Shown one piece after another: positions 36,168 to 48,010 of a stretch of 64,000 nucleotides of DNA. Below the pieces are notes generated by a model. That model did no database searches and had not been told where the DNA came from. It saw only the letters and a program-made list of their open reading frames with translations. Position 1 is the first letter of the stretch. The number at the start of each line of letters is the position of its first letter. The position numbers and the translations under genes were made by a program. This stretch comes from Warburgia ugandensis (taxonomy: Eukaryota > Streptophyta > Magnoliopsida > Canellales > Canellaceae): positions 41,549,217 to 41,613,216 of the forward strand of contig CP141139.1 in assembly GCA_035236585.1 (NCBI GenBank), read 5' to 3'.

Positions 36168-36389
36168 GTCGTGTCGTGTCATTTCGTGTCGTGTATCCAA
36201 CACGACTCAATCAATTAATCGTGTTACACAGGTCGTGTCGTGTCATTTTTTTAAGAACCAGGTTGTGTACGAGTCATAGATTTTTGACACGACTATTAAG
36301 CGTGTCGTGTTCATGTCGACCCGTAACACTATTCGTGTCGTGGTCGTGTCGCCACAGACACGACCCGCCAACCTGAATTGACACCCTTG
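36168..36389 (-). repeat. Right terminal and subterminal region of the hAT element
   Basis: Dense in CGTGTCGTGTC words and ends ATTGACACCCTTG, the inverted counterpart of the left end. Confidence 0.8.
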
Positions 36390-36397
36390 CTCCTCTG
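36390..36397. other. Target site duplication of hAT element, right
   Basis: CTCCTCTG, identical to 22909-22916. Confidence 0.9.
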
Positions 36398-39087
36398 TCT
36401 CGTCCCCCTTCTGACCGATGCAACTCGGCACGCGCACCTCACTGTTTCCCTTCCCCGATGGGGTTTCCCTTGAGCACTATTGGCCTAGTAAACTAGTGCA
36501 TAGAGGTTAGCCACCCTCCTACCGTTTCCACCTTCCCCGTTTCCCTTTCCTCTAATGAGTTAGGGCAAGGTGACTCACCCATGTCACCCGCCCCCACCTC
36601 ATCTTGGAGAGCCGAGTTGACTCGAGTGAGCTCCATTACCCCTTGGACTTGGAACCCTTATTCTTACCAATCTAGAAAGGCATTTGTAGATATGAGATGA
36701 CTGTTCTGATCCTTGCAATGTGAGGAATAAGATCCATTTGGTCATTCATTGATCAGAGAAGATCTGACCATTGATCATAACTAAACATTGAATCAGACTA
36801 GATCATCAAATCTGTGACCGATCTAACCAACCGTAAGGATCTAGTCATTGACCTCTCTATGATTGATGGATCTATGACTGATTTTGGAGTTCCAATCATT
36901 GATTTGCCTTCAAATGGAAGATCTAAACTTATTACAACCATTCATTGCAATTTGACCGTTGATCTACCTCCAAAAGTTAGATCTGCGATGGATAGGATCT
37001 CCCCTTTAAGTTTGGATGTAGCTTTTACATCAGATGATCAGATATGAGATTAGATCTAACCCTTCATCTCAATCTAATTGTATATTAGCAAACAGGCTCT
37101 TAGATCCATACTTGATTCAAGTATTCCTTCTGATCTAACAATAGATCTATCACCAAACCCCTAAAGCAACGACATATCTAACATGTTCCTAAGATCTAAA
37201 CATTGATTAACCATCCAACCAGATCTGTGAGATCAGACACCACATCTTTTCTTGATCTGTAGTGTTCCACGGTAGGAGCTATAGATCAGCATATCTTTAC
37301 TTTTTTGGTACACTCATCAGTGACAGAGACACGATCAGAGTCATCCATCTATGGATCGACGATGAAGCCTACGAAATGGTCAATCAAATGATCAAGCTAA
37401 AGGAGTAGTTACACACATGAGAACTAGGGATAAATGCCATACGAGGTAGGTGGATTAAGATTTTCTAGTTTGTGAAGTTTAACAATTACCATGTCTTTAT
37501 AACTATGATTGAATGCAGTTGATAATTTACAAAGTGTTGCTTTTAGTTACTAAAATTATGGAAACATGTGATAAATTTAGAAATTATCTTATGATACCTT
37601 TTAAATTATGGAATCGGGAATGGAAGGACTAATTTAAATAGGAAATATTACTATTAACCTAGTTGTAATGTCCAAACAAAAGAATGAAAACCATGCGCAA
37701 GGACTAGAACTCAGTGTGTGTGTACCCTTAAATGATGTTGATAATACTTAGAAACATAATATACAGATGGATTAGCTACATATGTGAAATGAGCGTAAAA
37801 CACTTGTTTTATCCCAATTATAACATTGAGACAAGTTAGTAATTGGACTACATACCTTGATTTTGAACTTACACTTATTTCACGTGAACATTTTAATACC
37901 ATAAACAAGGTTAAATTCTTAAGCATGCAATTGAGACAAAAAGACTTGTATATTGATACTATATAAAACATAGAACGTTTCCAACAGCATGAAATATTAA
38001 TAAGTATATCAACAATAAAGTAAATATTTTAGAGTAGCTCACATGGTTTTTGAATTATAGGAAGACCTAAGCAAATGAACGAGAAGTTGTCATAATTGTA
38101 ACTTAACAACTTGAGAATGATGAAATAATTCACATTTAAACTTGAAAAGAATATTCTAAATGTTATGGACATACAATAGATATTAACAAGTCATAACCTT
38201 AAGTTGTAACATATGTCTTTATTGATAAAGGCTTTATCACCAGTTTAACTGTGCTCCATTTAGCGGTAAACACTTTTAAGATATTGTTTAAAGATTCATT
38301 TTTGTAATCATACATACTCTTGGGAACTGAAAGAGCATTATCTAATATATGAGGGGATACTGTACGTCTTGAGTACTCAAGAAGACATGTTTTTATAGCT
38401 TGTTGGGAATAATGGTTAAAAATGAATGGATTTGAATGGTTTCTGGTATAACTTTAAAATATCAATTTTATTGTCATGAATTGGTTTTGGTGGTGTATAT
38501 GATGTATGATTTTGGGCCGTTGTATGATTTGTACTTTCATTGTGTTTTCATCTACTTGCATGAAATTGAAGTTGGATCACGATTTATACTTGGGTAGTCG
38601 ATGAGGGATTTTATTTTTATAAAATGATTTTTGGAGATGTGTATAATTTACAATTTGGGTAGGCACTCGATGAGTAGCCATAATTCCTAATGGATGCTGA
38701 TTTATCAATGTTTAGGTAGGCGCTCCATGAGCAACTGTAAGCCCTGATGATTATGGATTTTGTTAATGGTTTGGTAGACCTTGTATGAGTGGTAGTAAGT
38801 CCTATTGGATATGGCTGTATTGATGCTTAAGCATGTGCTCTACGAGCATCTGTAAATCTTGGCGGATATGGGTTTCATTGATGTTTTGGGCAGGCACTCT
38901 GGGAGTGCCCTAAGTCCTAGATCGCTATGCTGGTGCTCTAGGAGTATTGTAAGTCCTGTATCGCTCGACTGGTGCTCTAGGAGTATCGTAAGTCCCAGAG
39001 GCCTGCTATGTGCTGTAAGTCCTAAGACCCTATGCTAGGAGGTGTAGTTGGCTACTAACCTCTAAGATGATTTGATACCAGCCCTGC

Positions 39088-39092
39088 AATGG
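39088..39092. other. Target duplication of solo LTR C1, left
   Basis: AATGG here and GATGG at 41828-41832. LTR B1 has GATGG at the empty site, so the left copy has one substitution. Confidence 0.7.
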
Positions 39093-39518
39093 TGTAATGA
39101 CTCCATTTTTGTAACATTGAAATCCCGAGTTGGTAATAAAAAGTTCACTTTTTTTGGAGATAAGGGTATTTTGGTCATTTCACTGTTCACCTTGACTAGA
39201 CCCAGAAATTTGGTCCTTAGAATGGTACCCTTAGGTGCATCTCAAAAAAAGGAATCTAACAAGACCAGAATCACCCAGAACGGAGTTAAAATGAGCAAGT
39301 TATGGCCCTTTGAAGTTCAAGGGTAAAAGTATAATTTAATTTAAAAACGAATTTGGACTGAGAAAACAAGGGCCCGTTTTGATACGAGCACCCCCCTTCT
39401 TCTCAAACCTACTGGAGGTTTCTAGAATGGTGGTGTGCAGGGGAGAAACCACTGCCATTCTAGAGGTTTCTCCACCGCCATTCCATGGCAGTAGAAACCC
39501 CCTCCAGAACCCTCTGTA

Positions 39519-39536
39519 AGCTCTATAAATAGAGCT
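39519..39536 (+). promoter_or_regulatory. TATA box inside an 18-bp palindrome, LTR C1
   Basis: CTATAAATAG at 39523-39532 is the centre of a perfect inverted repeat with arms AGCTCTAT. Position about 430 bp into the LTR. Confidence 0.5.
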
Positions 39537-40244
39537 CTTGGGCACCTCCAATGGCAGCCCAAAAGCCTAGGAAAAACCCATCTGGGAGCAGTGTGTAAGA
39601 GGAGAAAACGTGGAAAAAACCCAGCCACGAACCAAGTATGCCTTAAACCACTCCAAACCCATCTCCACCATAGACTTAGGATGAGTTTCCCTAAGTTTTT
39701 GCATGCAAAACCATGCAAAATGGGGCTCTAGGGAACCACAATAGACCCAGGGCAAGTGCCTAGGACGTACTAGTTTGACAGGGTCGAACTAGGGGCGTCT
39801 GTAGATGCGCCCGCAAATGAAAGAATGGGCGGAAGGCCCAGTGCGTCTGCGGACACGCCCTGTGGGCCTTCTATGTACTCTTAACGCTAAAATGCCTATA
39901 ACTTGAGTTCTAGAACTCCGATTGGGGCGCTGCAAAAAGCGTTGTGTCCGTATCGACGATGTGAACACACTCAAGCCATAAAATACCTAGTAAAGCCCCT
40001 ATATAAGGTTGACATGACCCTTAAACTATGATAGTGGCACGGGACCACTAAACCTTTGTAAACCAGACTATACCAAGGCCTAGTTAAGGACCTTAGAAGG
40101 CCCTTAGGCATGAGAATGAACCCTTAATGCCTAAGTAGTGAGGTAAACTATTCTAGAGCTTATAGAAATAGGCTAAGCTAACCTTTTTCCTAAACCATGT
40201 CCAGGAATGTACGAGGACAAGGGGACTAGCGCGATCAAACCAGG

Positions 40245-40400
40245 TAGGTGTTCTATCGCTATTAGACTTTTAAAAAGAACCCATGATGTTTTGATGTAGG
40301 TGCTCTATCGCTACTAGACTTTTTAAAAGAACCCATGATGTTTTGAAATAGGTGTTCTATCGCGACTAGACTTTTAAAAAGAACCCATGATGCTTTAAGA
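40245..40400 (+). repeat. Three tandem 52-bp repeats in LTR C1
   Basis: Units start TAGGTG at 40245, 40297 and 40349. LTR C2 has only one unit (near 43160-43205, minus strand). Confidence 0.9.
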
Positions 40401-41827
40401 ATGCATGTTTTGAGTCATGATTGCTTTTATAATGCATGTTTTATGTATATCATGAATTGATTTCATAAATGAACTTAGCATGCATATGAAAAATACATTG
40501 GGCATATATTGCTAAGACATGTGTTACATGCATAGACATGTTTTGAAAAAGGATTCTTGTCTGCATGATAAGTGTAGCCTTGGCCAATGAGGGCGGGCTG
40601 ATGAGGGCTGGAAGATGAGGGCGGGTCAGAGAGAGCTGACAGGCTTCTAGGCTGGCAGGCTTCTAGGCTGTTCGACTTCTAGACAGGGTTATGACTTTGA
40701 ATGCGATACTAGCATGAGCAGATTTTATGCATTGCATGCATGTTTTGCAATCGATTGCATAAATTGCATGATTTGTGATTATTGAGTTTAGAAAAATTGC
40801 ATATACTTGAGGGTTACCAAAAGACGTTGGAGTGCCCAAAAGACGTTGGGTAGGTAGTTGTGAGGGACCCAAAGAGGTCATAGTTTGAAAAAGAGGTTTC
40901 TGCTTGCTTGATCGTATATGATTTGGGCTAGTAAGCTCGTGGCCGTTATGTCGAGAGGTCTGGGGTGGCCTCCCAGCCTCTATCACTATTAGGTGGAAAG
41001 GGTACCACGCCAAAAAGGCATGTCCTTACTTTGACTGCATGTGGTACAGAGGACTACCACCAGTGTCATAGCACTGGGTCGAAGTGTCATATGCCCCATG
41101 GAGGCTATGACCGAGTGTCCCCAAGTACCTGGGGACCACACGGCGATGAGGTTGTGGGCATAGTGGGCCCTATGTTTTTGAGGATTTGCGTGCATTGCAT
41201 ATGGCATGACATGAGGATGGTCGACCATACCATACCATATATCCATGAGTTAGATTCAGTTGAGCATCTTATGCATATCATTATGTTTATGATATCTATG
41301 TTACTTTCGACTTGGATTATGCGATTCTTTAAGTCGTTAGTATTCTATTTTGATAATGGATTTTGAACATGAGTGATCAAACATGCACATGTTTTAAAGG
41401 ATATATGATTTTAAAACATAGCATGCATTGTAAAACTAGTAGCAATAGACTCCTACTGAGTATAGTGTATACTCACCCAATCCTTAACATTTTTCAGACA
41501 CAAGTAAACACTTAAGGACAGGATACGCCCGTGACAGAAGACACCTAAATTAAGTACAATTAACTAAAACTCTACCTTGTCTTTCAGTGAATGTTATTTG
41601 ATTGTAGTTACTCTCTGTAGCTGAGGCTGTGACTAAGACTTTCTTGGGGATAGAGTTGATTTAAAATTATGCCATGGCTATATCATTTGAAAATGTGTTT
41701 TGACACTCGGGATTTTATACGAAAGATTGCTTTCCAAAATAAAAGATTTCCATGCATTTCATATTTCTAAAATAAGAGCGCTCACCCTTTTATGAAATTT
41801 GCATCATATAAAACCCGGGTCACCACA

Positions 41828-41886
41828 GATGGACATGGTGGGTATGAGTATCTTCTCATTGGGAAGTGCTCTGAGTGGTAGTCAGG
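41828..41886 (+). repeat. LTR B3, segment 3
   Basis: 59 bp of family B LTR left between the two solo LTRs, matching B1 from about 16456 to 16510. Confidence 0.85.
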
Positions 41887-41891
41887 TAGAC
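41887..41891. other. Target duplication of solo LTR C2, left
   Basis: TAGAC, exactly repeated at 44445-44449. Confidence 0.85.
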
Positions 41892-44444
41892 TATGACGAC
41901 CCAGGTTTTCCCATGCATTTTTAAATGCAAGATCTAAATTCCTAAGGCAGGATGCATACCTATTTGAAAACCATTTTATAAAAATCATGCAATGCAGTGA
42001 AAAATATTTAGTTTTAAACTCATTTTGAAAACCCCGAGTGTCATTTGCTTTCACAATAACTAAAGTAATTTTTGAAAAACTTTAGAAATCATAAATGTTT
42101 TCCCAGGTCTATCCAAATACACACAAATTTCAATCAGAATAAATACAAATACATGTCCAAAGGGTAGAGTGTTTACTTACATGTATAATTGTCTCCTTTT
42201 AATTTTTCTTGCTCGTATCACTAACATAGGTGTCCTCTACTCGTGGATGGAACTATCATGAAAAATGTTAAGGATAGGGTGAGTATATACTATACTCAGT
42301 AGGAGTCTATCACTACTAGTTTTATAATGCTTGCTATGTTTAAAATCATATGTTCTTTAAAACATGTGCATGTTAGAACAATCATGTTCAATATCGATAT
42401 TAAAAACCACTGTTGAATTGGAATACTGACGACTTAAAGAATAGCATAATCCAAGTCGAAAGTATCATATATATATATATATATATCATAAACATAATGA
42501 TATGCTTAAGATGCTCAACTGAATCCAACTCATGGATATTTGGTATGGTCAACCAACCTCCTGTCATGCCATATGCATAATGCAAGTAAATCCTCAAACC
42601 ATAGGGCCCACTATACTCACGACCTCACTGTTGTGTGGTCCCCAGGTACTTGGGGACACTCGGTCATAGCCTCCACGGGGCATATGACACATCAATCCAG
42701 TGCCGTCACACTAGTGGTAGCCCCCTGTACCACATGCAGTCGACGTAGGGACATGCCCTTTTTGGGCATGGTACCCATTCCACCTAATAGTGATAGAGGC
42801 TGGGAGGCCAACCCAGACCTCTCGGCATAACGCCCAGGAGCTTATTAGCCCAAATCATATAAGATCAAACAAGCGAAAACCTCTTTTTCAAAACCTGTCC
42901 TCTTTGGGTCCCTCACAACTGCCTGGCCCTCACAACTGCCTACCCAACGTCTTTTAGGCAATCCAGCGTCTTTTGGTAACCCTCAAGGACATGCAATTTT
43001 TCAAGAACTCAATGCTCACAAATCATGCAATATATGCAATTATTTGCAAAACATGTCTATGCATAATGTATTTGTCATATGCATGCTGAATTCGTTTATA
43101 AGATTAAGTCATGCTAAACAAGTCATATAACTTAAACTTAAAACATGCATTCTCAAAACAATCATGGGTTCTTTTAAAAAGTCTAGTAGCGATAGAGCAC
43201 CTACCTGGTTTGTTGTCACTTAGCTCATGTTCCTTTTGCAGACAAGTCCTAGAGTACCTTTATGACTCCTGTATATCATTTAAACATGAAAAATTGGATT
43301 TTAGTGTTATGACGTCACGGAAAGGTCAACTTTTGTCTATGTGGGCCCTGCGCCCACGGCTCCTGGGACGTGCGCGTGCCCTAGTAGACTAGGACTCGCA
43401 CCCATACGTCATGCGCACTCGAAGGCCGTGCCAGGAACTGTGTTCACACGCGCACATGCATGCCCAAGTAGCGTGTTACAGCACACATCCCAGTCAATGT
43501 CCTGCGAATGCATCTTTGACGCAGGCGGGCCGCGTCTTGGTGCCCAGGACACCCTGCGCATCCTGGACGAGTTGAAAGCCTACTGCACGCTTGCGTGCGC
43601 GCGACGCTGGCCCTAAGGGACGCATCACTCGTGTGTGTCACAGGGTGCATCCCGTGACAACTAGTTTTGACGGGTTCCAGATGAAACCCATCTTCTCTAG
43701 TTTCCACAACATTTCCCCAGCCAAAAAACACCTAGATCCGACGTGGATCTGGGTACGGAAGAAGGGAAACTAAATAGGAAGGGGTGGGGGGCTTACCTGG
43801 GTGGTCTGGGAGAGTGCCCATCGTAGATGGGTGCACCTATTCTTCACTCTGAAGCTCCTGCTCGCTGAAAAACTCAAAGAAGGGAAAAGCCCACCGTTCC
43901 GGTGCGACCAGAGGAAGAAACAAGGGAAAGAAGAGAAGAGGTGAAGAGATGGGATTGGCTGGCCTGGGATGACTCGGGCCTGGCCGGAATTTGTAGGGAA
44001 ACTGGGTTTCTGATTTTTTCCAGAAACCCCAGCCCCAAATGACAGGAAAAATCCTGTTTTGGAGAGGGGGAAGATAGGGCTTTTTATAGTCTTGCTATGG
44101 CGGTGCTGCCAATGGTGGTGCCGCCATTGGCGGTGGCAGATTTCTCTGAAAACTAGGATTTCTGGAGAAATCTAGAGGAAGAAGACGATGGGGTGCCATT
44201 ATCAAAACGGCCCCCCTGCATTTTTTGTCCTTTTTCATTTTTTGTTTAAATTATAGAAATGCCCCTAATCTTTGAACGGCCGTAACTTCTTCATACGAGC
44301 TCCGTTTTCAGTGTTGGATTCCATTTTCTGAGTAGAATCTAATGGTACAAGTTTCTTTACAAATTCCTTCGTTTACTATTTTAAATAAAGTAAAACATTC
44401 AACACAATTTATCTCAAATAGCGTAAATTACTCGGGGCATTACA
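41892..44444 (-). mobile_element. Solo LTR C2, family C, minus strand (2.55 kb)
   Basis: On the minus strand it starts TGTAATGCCC at 44444 and ends GGGTCGTCATA at 41892, where the final CA has become TA. It has an exact TAGAC duplication on both sides and no internal region. It is homologous in inverted orientation to C1, for example around 42240-42330 against 41440-41520. It contains a GC-rich block at about 43330-43630. Confidence 0.88.
42463..42486. repeat. (AT)n microsatellite in LTR C2
   Basis: About 11 AT units; absent from C1. Confidence 0.9.
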
Positions 44445-45806
44445 TAGACCCCCTGAGGTTTAGTGAGTTATGGTTCATGCAGGTATCCACGAGCTGACAT
44501 AGAGGCCATGGTAGTCGCCCGCTGGTGATATTAGGGCCCTATGAGCATAGATGTCTAGTTTGTGTGATATTTATGTGAGTCATGTCTCGAGCGTTAGACC
44601 TCATCTAGGGTGGCAGGATTATATGCCATCACAATTGGAGTGACTAATTTTCCACGACAATGTGGGCATGGATTTATATATTTACTAGTTCTAAGAGAGA
44701 TGCCTAAGAGCTACAGTCCGGTAATGGTAAGCTACCCATAGGAACCAATACCTTGAGGGCTTTGCCCAAAGAGGGACCCTATTTACATGAGACCAATTTT
44801 TACAGTTATGATTTCAGTTCTATTTCATGCATAAAGAACTATCTGCATTTATATACTGACTAGTTATACTTTTGAAAAAGTATGATGCAACTTTTGGTTA
44901 TGTCACATTACAGATTTATTGATCGTTGGATCGCTATTTTAGAACATCTTGATTCTTCTAAATTGATAGTTTTACCCTAGTCATATTTGCTAAGGTGTCA
45001 GATTAATTGAGAATTATGAGTGATTTTGCATGATCATATGCTGATTAGTACCTGCACATGAAAATGCATTGTGTTCATAAAGAAAAAGATGTTAGATGAT
45101 TACCTTTACAAATGATAACAAGAATGTTAAATACCCCACTCATAAGTAGATTTAAGTATTGAATGGCAAACAACCTAAGCACTTAACATGATATCTTGAA
45201 TGAATATATAAAGTAAATGAATTTGAAGAACTATATGTCATGAATGAATTTGAAATGCTTAAGTGTGTCTTCATGGAAAATGATATCAGTACAATTGAAT
45301 TCTCATAGAACGATACAGCTAGGAATGCTTAAATTCTTAAGAAAAGATGTGATTCATCAACCATAATGAAATTGCACATGAAAGCTGATTTCATAGTGGT
45401 ACAATCTAAGAACTTATAATTTTAGCATGAACACTGTGGAAATGGCATGATGTTTGTTTAAATATGATATATTCTCAAAACACATTGATTTATGTAAATC
45501 ATGTACTACATGGAAAAATAGCTACTTATTCCATCTACACAAGCACAAGCTTGCTGAGACATTGTAATTGTTTATAATGTCTTAGATTTGAAGAATTATA
45601 ATAGAAAGATGAACATGCTGAACGTGAGAAACAACTATGGAGTTTGGTATTTCAGAAGATGGGGATTTTCCAGATCAACATGGTGAGCTTTCAGACTATA
45701 GATTAATTTTCTGATTCAGTGGAGAATGAGAATGTATATATTTACTTTTTGTGGATTCAATCATATTTAAGTGGATATGTTGTGACATGATTGTGATTGA
45801 AGGCTT
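44445..45806 (+). repeat. LTR B3, segment 4, truncated
   Basis: Resumes at GTTTAGTGAGTTATGG, following LTR B1 from about 16520 to about 18030, and stops about 330 bp before the expected LTR end, where family A gag sequence begins. Confidence 0.85.
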
Positions 45807-46497
45807 TGGAGGAGGACACAATAACCCAAGGCCTTTCCAGAAGAATAAAAGACCTTGGAACAATTTTAAGCCTCAAAGAAATCAAAGGAACAATGCACCA
45901 AGGCCAAATAGACAGCCATGTCTAAGATGTAGAAAATTTCACCAAGGCAATATCTGTCCACGACCTATACAACAACAACCACAACGATTTCCAATCAAGT
46001 GCCACAATTGTGGGGAGTATGGACATATCGCCGCCCACTGTACCAAACCATTGGCAGTCAAGGAAGCAAAATTAGAAATTGCTCCTCGACACCCAGGAAG
46101 GGTTTTCGCTATCACTGACGGCCAAGCTGGACCATCCAATGCGGTAATTGAAGGTACACTACTTGTAGCAGACAACTATGCCAAAGTATTGTTTGATTCT
46201 GGATCTACGCATTCCTTTATATCTTGTGAATTTGCATCTAGTATACAACTATCAGTGAAAAACTTGGGATTTGATTTAGATGTAACAACTCCAGTTGGAA
46301 AAATAATTAAACTACAAGAATACTTGCATAATGTACCCCTAGAGGTATTGGGCAAAAGAATGGACATAGACCTCATTTTGTTGAACATGGAGGATTTTGA
46401 CATCATATTGGGTATGGACTGGTTAGCAAAATCTTGGGTAGTTATGGACTGTCACAAGAAGAAACTCACATTTAGTATACCAGAGAGCAAGTATTAA
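45807..46497 (+). pseudogene. pol: gag nucleocapsid and protease segment of A1
   Basis: The frame enters at the junction and stops with TAA at 46495. It contains a basic, Asn/Arg/Pro-rich stretch, a second cysteine cluster (CLRCRKFHQGNIC), a CCHC zinc knuckle (CHNCGEYGHIAAHC) that binds RNA in Gag, and an aspartic protease with the DSGSTHS active-site motif and an ILGMDWL flap-side motif. The homologous A2 segment has an extra A in a homopolymer near 55270 that splits it into two frames; A1 is continuous here. The stop at 46495 is shared with A2 (55833) and separates protease from reverse transcriptase. The upstream codons before GGGHNN come from LTR B3 and are not part of gag. Confidence 0.8.
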
Positions 46498-47450
46498 CAC
46501 CGTATGGGAAACACAATGACTTAGACAAATCCATCATCTCGGCTATGAAGGCGGAGTCAAACATATGACCAAGGGGTGTCGCATTTTTAGCAACAAAGTG
46601 GTTTCTTTAGATGTTGAACAGCCCAGATAACGAAATTGAAGTGGTCAAGGAATTCCAAGATGTTTTTCCCGAAGAACTACCAGGGTTACCCCACACTGAG
46701 AAATTGAGTTTATCATTGAAGTAATTCCTGGTACAACTCCAATTTCTAAAGCACCTTATAGGATGGCCCCAACAGAGTTGAAAGAGTTAAAAGGACAATT
46801 GCAAGACTTGTTAGAAAAAGGGTTTGTTAGACCAAGTAGTTCACCATGGGGAGCACCAGTAATATTTGTCAAGAAGAAGGATGGGTCAATGAGATTATGC
46901 ATTGATTATAGAATGTTGAACAGTGTCACAGTGAAAAATAGATATCCCTTACCACGCATTGATGATCTCTTTGATCAACTCCAATCTGCTAAGGTCTTTT
47001 CTAAAATTGATCTTAGATCAGGATATCATCAATTGCGTATTAAGGATGAAGACATATCCAAGTCAGCATTCAGAACTCGATATGGGCATTACGAGTTTTT
47101 AGTCATGTCTTTTGGGTTGACTAATGCACCAGCAATGTTTATGGATTTGATGAATAGAATCTTCAAAGAATTTTTGGATAAATTTGTGATAGTATTTATC
47201 GACGATATACTGATTTACTCTACCAGTATCAAAGAACATCAAGAACACTTACGAATTGTACTAAATACCCTCAGAGCACATAAACTGTTTGGTAAATTTA
47301 GTAAGTGTGAATTCTAGTTAGAGAAGGTCAATTTTTTAGGTCATGTAATTTCCAAGAATGGAGTAGAAGTGGACCCCACCAAGATTGAAGCAAGAATGAA
47401 TTGGGAGAAACCTAAAACGAATGTAAATACGTAGTTTTCTTGGACTAGCA
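46498..47450 (+). pseudogene. pol: Reverse transcriptase segment of A1
   Basis: The open core is at 46763-47317. Motifs are [45 protein letters not shown] and [10 protein letters not shown], where FIDD is the catalytic pair of Ty3/gypsy reverse transcriptases. The stop at 47316 (TAG) replaces a codon that is TGG in A2. Upstream (46498-46760) the linker to protease is broken by frame changes. Downstream a frame change near 47430, shared with A2, separates it from RNase H. The enzyme copies element RNA to DNA in virus-like particles; this copy cannot make it intact. Confidence 0.85.
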
Positions 47451-48010
47451 GGATACTACCGTAGATTCATTCAAGGGTTCTCTCGTCTAGCTCTTCCTAT
47501 GACTTCCTTGACAAGAAAGGGGGTACCATTCACTTGGTCAGAAGACTGTGAAAATAGTTTTCAAGAGCTTAAGAAGAGATTAACTACAGCACCAGTATTG
47601 ACCTTGCCAGCTGGGAGTGGGGGATATGAAATATACTGTGATGCTTCAGGCAAAGGGTTAGGAGGTGTGTTAATGCAACATGGGAAGGTCATTGCTTATG
47701 CATCTAGACAATTGAAGAAACATGAAATAAATTACCCAAGACATGACTTAGAATTGGCAAATGTAGTGTTTGCATTGAAAATTTGGAGACATTATTTGTA
47801 TGGGGAAAAATTCAATGTATTTACGGATCATAAGAGTCTCAAATACATCTTCACTCAGGCTGATTTAAATATGAGACAAAGAAGATGGATAGAGTATATC
47901 AAAGACTACGATTTTGCCATCCAATACCATCCTGGAAAGGCAAATGTAGTAGGCGATGCATTAAGTAGACAACCAAGAGCTCTACTGACAAACATCACAA
48001 TTAAATCAGC
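47451..48010 (+). pseudogene. pol: RNase H segment of A1
   Basis: The open frame starts at 47499 and continues into integrase. Motifs are [15 protein letters not shown] (first catalytic Asp), [20 protein letters not shown] (catalytic Asp) and [15 protein letters not shown], the usual end of Ty3/gypsy RNase H. One substitution, AVVFALK to NVVFALK, distinguishes it from A2. It degrades the RNA strand of the RNA-DNA hybrid in reverse transcription. Confidence 0.85.

Larger units (their letters stand above)
22917..36389 (+). mobile_element. Large hAT transposon (13.5 kb) carrying two gene modules
   Basis: Ends are TAGGGGCGGC at the left and the complement of CAAGGGTGTC at the right, imperfect inverted repeats of hAT type, flanked by an exact 8-bp duplication (CTCCTCTG), the length made by hAT transposases. 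The subterminal 220-240 bp on both sides are rich in CGTGTCGTGTC-like words. Inside are a hAT transposase gene (32601-35219, plus), a Transposase_24/Ulp1-type gene (24620-28420, minus), four arrays of ATAGGACGG hairpins and a region of GAGTTA...TAACTC palindromes. It sits in LTR B3. At 13.5 kb it is several times larger than a usual autonomous hAT element (3-5 kb). Confidence 0.9.
36390..39092 (+). repeat. LTR B3, segment 2
   Basis: Continues the B LTR after the hAT insertion and follows LTR B1 from about 14080 to 16460. It includes the GATC-rich block (about 36720-37400) and the repeats at 38657-39010. It is cut by solo LTR C1. Confidence 0.85.
39093..41827 (+). mobile_element. Solo LTR C1, family C (2.7 kb)
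   Basis: Starts TGTAATGACT and ends GGGTCACCACA. It is flanked by a near-perfect 5-bp duplication and by the two halves of LTR B3, with no internal region. It resembles family A at its ends (TGTAAT..., AAACCCGGGTC..CA). It is homologous to the inverted copy at 41892-44444. A solo LTR is the usual product of recombination between the two LTRs of one element. Confidence 0.88.

Noticed and set aside
40663..41366. Overlapping open frames on both strands in solo LTR C1 and its inverted copy
   Set aside because: The frames are not conserved between C1 and C2 and there is no recognisable domain.
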